NCBI RefSeq assembly: GCF_047495875.1
Contig: NC_092474.1
Location: 2,683,001-2,747,000 of the forward strand
Direction of reading: 5' to 3'
Origin: Pithys albifrons albifrons
Taxonomy: Eukaryota; Chordata; Aves; Passeriformes; Thamnophilidae
DNA length: 64,000 bases
Shown: one piece after another, positions 61,201-64,000 of the stretch
Numbering within the stretch: the stretch's first letter is position 1
How the letters are laid out: every line of letters starts with the position of its first letter
Made by a program: the position numbers and the translations under genes
The notes under the pieces: generated by a model
Told to the model about the DNA's origin: nothing
The model's input: only the letters and a program-made list of their open reading frames with translations
The model's database searches: none

Positions 61201-64000
61201 GTGGAAGTGCAGAATGCCTGAATGAAAATGAATAAATGCAAGGAGGTGATTAAATGTTGCTGTCTGTGGTAACTGTTGGACAGGAGACTTGTCTTAACCG
61301 AGACTGAATAGATCAATTTATGGCAGTCAATAGAGGCAGAGAATACTCACACCCATAAATGTAAGAGTGAGATGTAGTGGGCAATGTGTGTATATAAAAG
61401 AGCACTGAAAGGTGTCACTCAAAGCAGAGTAACTGCAACTTTCTGGTAACTAAGGCAAGGGATGAAAATGTAGAAAATATGAATTTAAAAGCTTTTCATC
61501 ACTTTAATTACTGCACAGTTACACATTCTCCCTGTTGCTGATGTAGTTCATGTTTGAAACAACTGCTAATTTGCCTTAAGTGCCTGCTTGGGCAATTATT
61601 ATCTCTCTAAAAAGCAAAACTCCAAGTGTGAGTTTATTCTGTACTGTTGTTCTACCTCACACAGTGCTGTGATACTCAGACAAATGTGGGCATTATTTTT
61701 GACCCTCAAAACCAGCATCTGTGTTAACACACTGCTTTGGCAGTGCTGAGGCACCCTGGAGTGCAGGTGTCAGGCCCAGGGGTAACTCTGTGCTAATGCA
61801 GACCTGCACAGTCCCCCCTGCACAGGGACTGGGCTCAGGCTCACAGCTGGACCTGCACAAAGAGCTGGCTTCTTTCTTGTTTGGCAACCTCATTATTTGG
61901 AGCAAATTTTATTGTTTAAAATGCACATTAGGGAAGAAGTTCAGGTGACCCTGTGGAAGAGATTAGGTATATCAGTTGGGTCCCAAGAAATGGGTGTATG
62001 CTGAAAATAGCTGGGAGCTTCATGTGGTTAGGGATGATAATGCAAAGGCAAAACAGCACAGAGTTCATCTTTCTCCTATTTCTGAAAAATAAATGCAATT
62101 CAGTCTTTACAAAATTCCATTCTAGTCTCTTATACTTCCCACAGTCATCTAATGAAATTATTTGATAGTCAGATCAAGCCAGAGTGCAAAAAGATGTAGA
62201 CATATTAAAATAAGAGGTTAAAAAGAAATAATAAGTGAAGCACTTCCCTCACTTGTTTTGTTCATATAAACTTGGTTCCTGCACAGCTTGTATATTTGGT
62301 AAACACCTATCTACGTTTACCAACTGATGCAATTCTTAAATAAAATCATATGGAGTGAGTCTTTCATAGAATCTACTTTTATTGTTATGAAGACAGAAGT
62401 ATTTTCAAGAATTGCTCAGTTATAAAGCCATTTTGCAGGGAAAACTGAAGTCCTGGAGGGACAGGTGTGTGTGAAGTTGGTATCAGTGACCTGTTCCCTG
62501 TAAACATGAGTGAGTGGGTGTGCTACACGTGTAACTAACAGCAAAGTGTGAAAGGATTAAATACAGGCATCGATCACACATCTGGGCTATTGGCAGAGCT
62601 GATTGCAAGGGGCCAGGGGTCATGTATCGATCAGATTATAATGAAGATTTATTGTGAAGAAACTGGGAAAGTAATAACCTATTCTTAAATAGAATAGGTA
62701 ATTCTGGTGTGAAGGGAAGAGAATTAAATGCTGCTTAAGAGTTCTTGCATTTTCCTGTGTTCTGGGATTCAAGACAGTTTAGTATCTCGTGGTTCTCCCA
62801 CTGGCACTGGAGGTTGTTTATGCAGAAAGCTTTCTAGCTCCTTCTTGTGATAAATGTAAGGGTACTTAAAATTCTTCCAGCACAAGTGCTCTGACTCCTC
62901 AAGGCCTGCGTGGCTCAGGTTACATGACTAAGATTCACATGATTCACCTGGTGGAACTCAAACTGAGCCACCTTGCCATGGAGACCCTTCCAAGTCTTTT
63001 GGAAGAGCAGTGACCTCAACACAGAAGTGCAGGTTTGTCTTTTAATGGCAGACATCGAGCTCAGTATCAGGCTCATCTGTTTTCTCAGAGAGAATTCCTT
63101 GGGCTTAGTTAAACAAAACTTTCTCCTGAAAAGACAAAAGCTGCTTTTCTCTAAAGCAAATCAGCAGCTCCTTCAGAAGACAAGTGGGCTGAACCTTCCT
63201 TGCCAGCAGTACAAATCTATTGATTGATTTCCAGTGGTTGAAAGTGGATTACTGTTATTTCAACTCCCGGTGGGTTTTTCACAGGAATGTGAGATTAGCT
63301 CAGCTCAGTGCTATAACAGCTGCCTGTTCTCTGCTCCTGGTCTGTGTGTGCTCCTACTGCATCAGAGCTTAGTCCTCACATGGTATTAGAAGAAAGAAGG
63401 GAACTAATGGAACCACTGATACCTCTCGATGTCTCTGGGTGAGATTGTGCTGAACTTGCTTGCTGGGTAAAAAAGTCAAGAGTAGTTTTAAATATAATTT
63501 TTAATTTACAGCAACACAGCTTTCAAATGCACACAAACAGGTCTCTGGGCTACACTTGGGCATGTGTGTCTTCCACTGCTTACTTCCAGCTGCTCCTGTG
63601 CCACTGTGTGCTGATTCCACCAAGTCACAGACCTAATTGAGCCAGGCTGGAATCCCTTTTTGCCAGGAACTGTTACAAGATGCTGAGATCCCAAGGGGGA
63701 TTTTAGAATTCACTACAACAGGTTAAGACAAGAAGACTGAGGTAGGTAGGAAAGGAATAATTGAAGATGACAGTTGTCAGATAGTTTGCAAGCCTGCACA
63801 TCTGCATTGATGCACTGTGGTGCTTTCCCCAAATAAAAGCTGACACTGCAACAACAGATTGGTCCTTCCTAGAGATAAACACTAGTTTTTGGCTGATTAG
63901 CTGCCAAGAAAATGTTGTTCTTTAGGAAAAGCTTTTGATGAGTATTTACACTTCACAAAATAGGATTATGGAATCAGGCTTGGCTATCATCTTTAGTTTC

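Larger units (their letters stand above)
33251..64000. other. 30.7-kb stretch without a supportable gene
   Basis: I found no conserved exon, RNA gene, LTR or clear CR1 copy in this AT-rich stretch. The largest open frames (for example 42461-42880 minus, 139 codons; 46650-47051 minus, 133 codons; 54589-54954, 121 codons; 60948-61316 minus, 122 codons) show no domain, no splice context and no repeat structure, and are read as chance. In human the neighbour beyond the GALNT9 3' end is NOC4L; it was not recognised here. Confidence 0.45.

Overview
The window reads as one piece of a sauropsid, most probably bird, nuclear genome. Three things point that way: chicken-repeat-1 (CR1) LINE fragments, avian-style solo endogenous retrovirus LTRs, and a vertebrate gene with large introns and GT-AG splicing. 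No bacterial, organellar or intact viral coding content is visible.

The only protein-coding gene I can support is the 3' part of GALNT9, a polypeptide N-acetylgalactosaminyltransferase of the T8/T9/T17/T18 subfamily, on the + strand. Five terminal coding exons are present (14902-15087, 21300-21437, 24042-24137, 30964-31131, 31827-31973). They give 244 codons: the end of the catalytic domain and the whole C-terminal ricin-type lectin domain, ending at the stop codon 31971-31973. All visible introns are phase 0. The 3' UTR follows, with candidate poly(A) signals up to about 33.2 kb. Bases 1-14901 are most simply the upstream intron. Roughly 33.2-64 kb shows no supportable gene.

Two repeat regions stand out. 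(1) At 1788-2904 there is a 23-bp minisatellite of 48 complete units without a single indel. Every unit carries, on the minus strand, an 11-bp core identical to the centre and right half of the REST/NRSF (RE1) neuronal silencer motif. It is therefore a candidate REST-responsive array near or inside a gene known for brain expression. (2) The 6.2-kb intron after the first visible exon holds four LTRs: a minus-strand ERVK-type solo LTR with a perfect 6-bp target duplication, and three LTRs of one related group, two sense and one antisense.

The middle LTR of that group (18508-19132) is followed by a tRNA-Phe primer-binding site whose match to tRNA-Phe runs on to 37 nt. Its only mismatch is exactly opposite A58, the position of the m1A58 modification. 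LTR plus tRNA copy are bracketed by a 5-bp direct repeat (GCTGT). This looks like integration of a reverse-transcription intermediate (plus-strand strong-stop DNA with tRNA read-through) rather than an ordinary solo LTR. I consider it the most interesting feature of the window. Just beyond lies an antisense 5S rRNA-derived segment beside a hairpin-forming sequence.

Most other long open frames are chance ORFs or shadows of the exons and the minisatellite.
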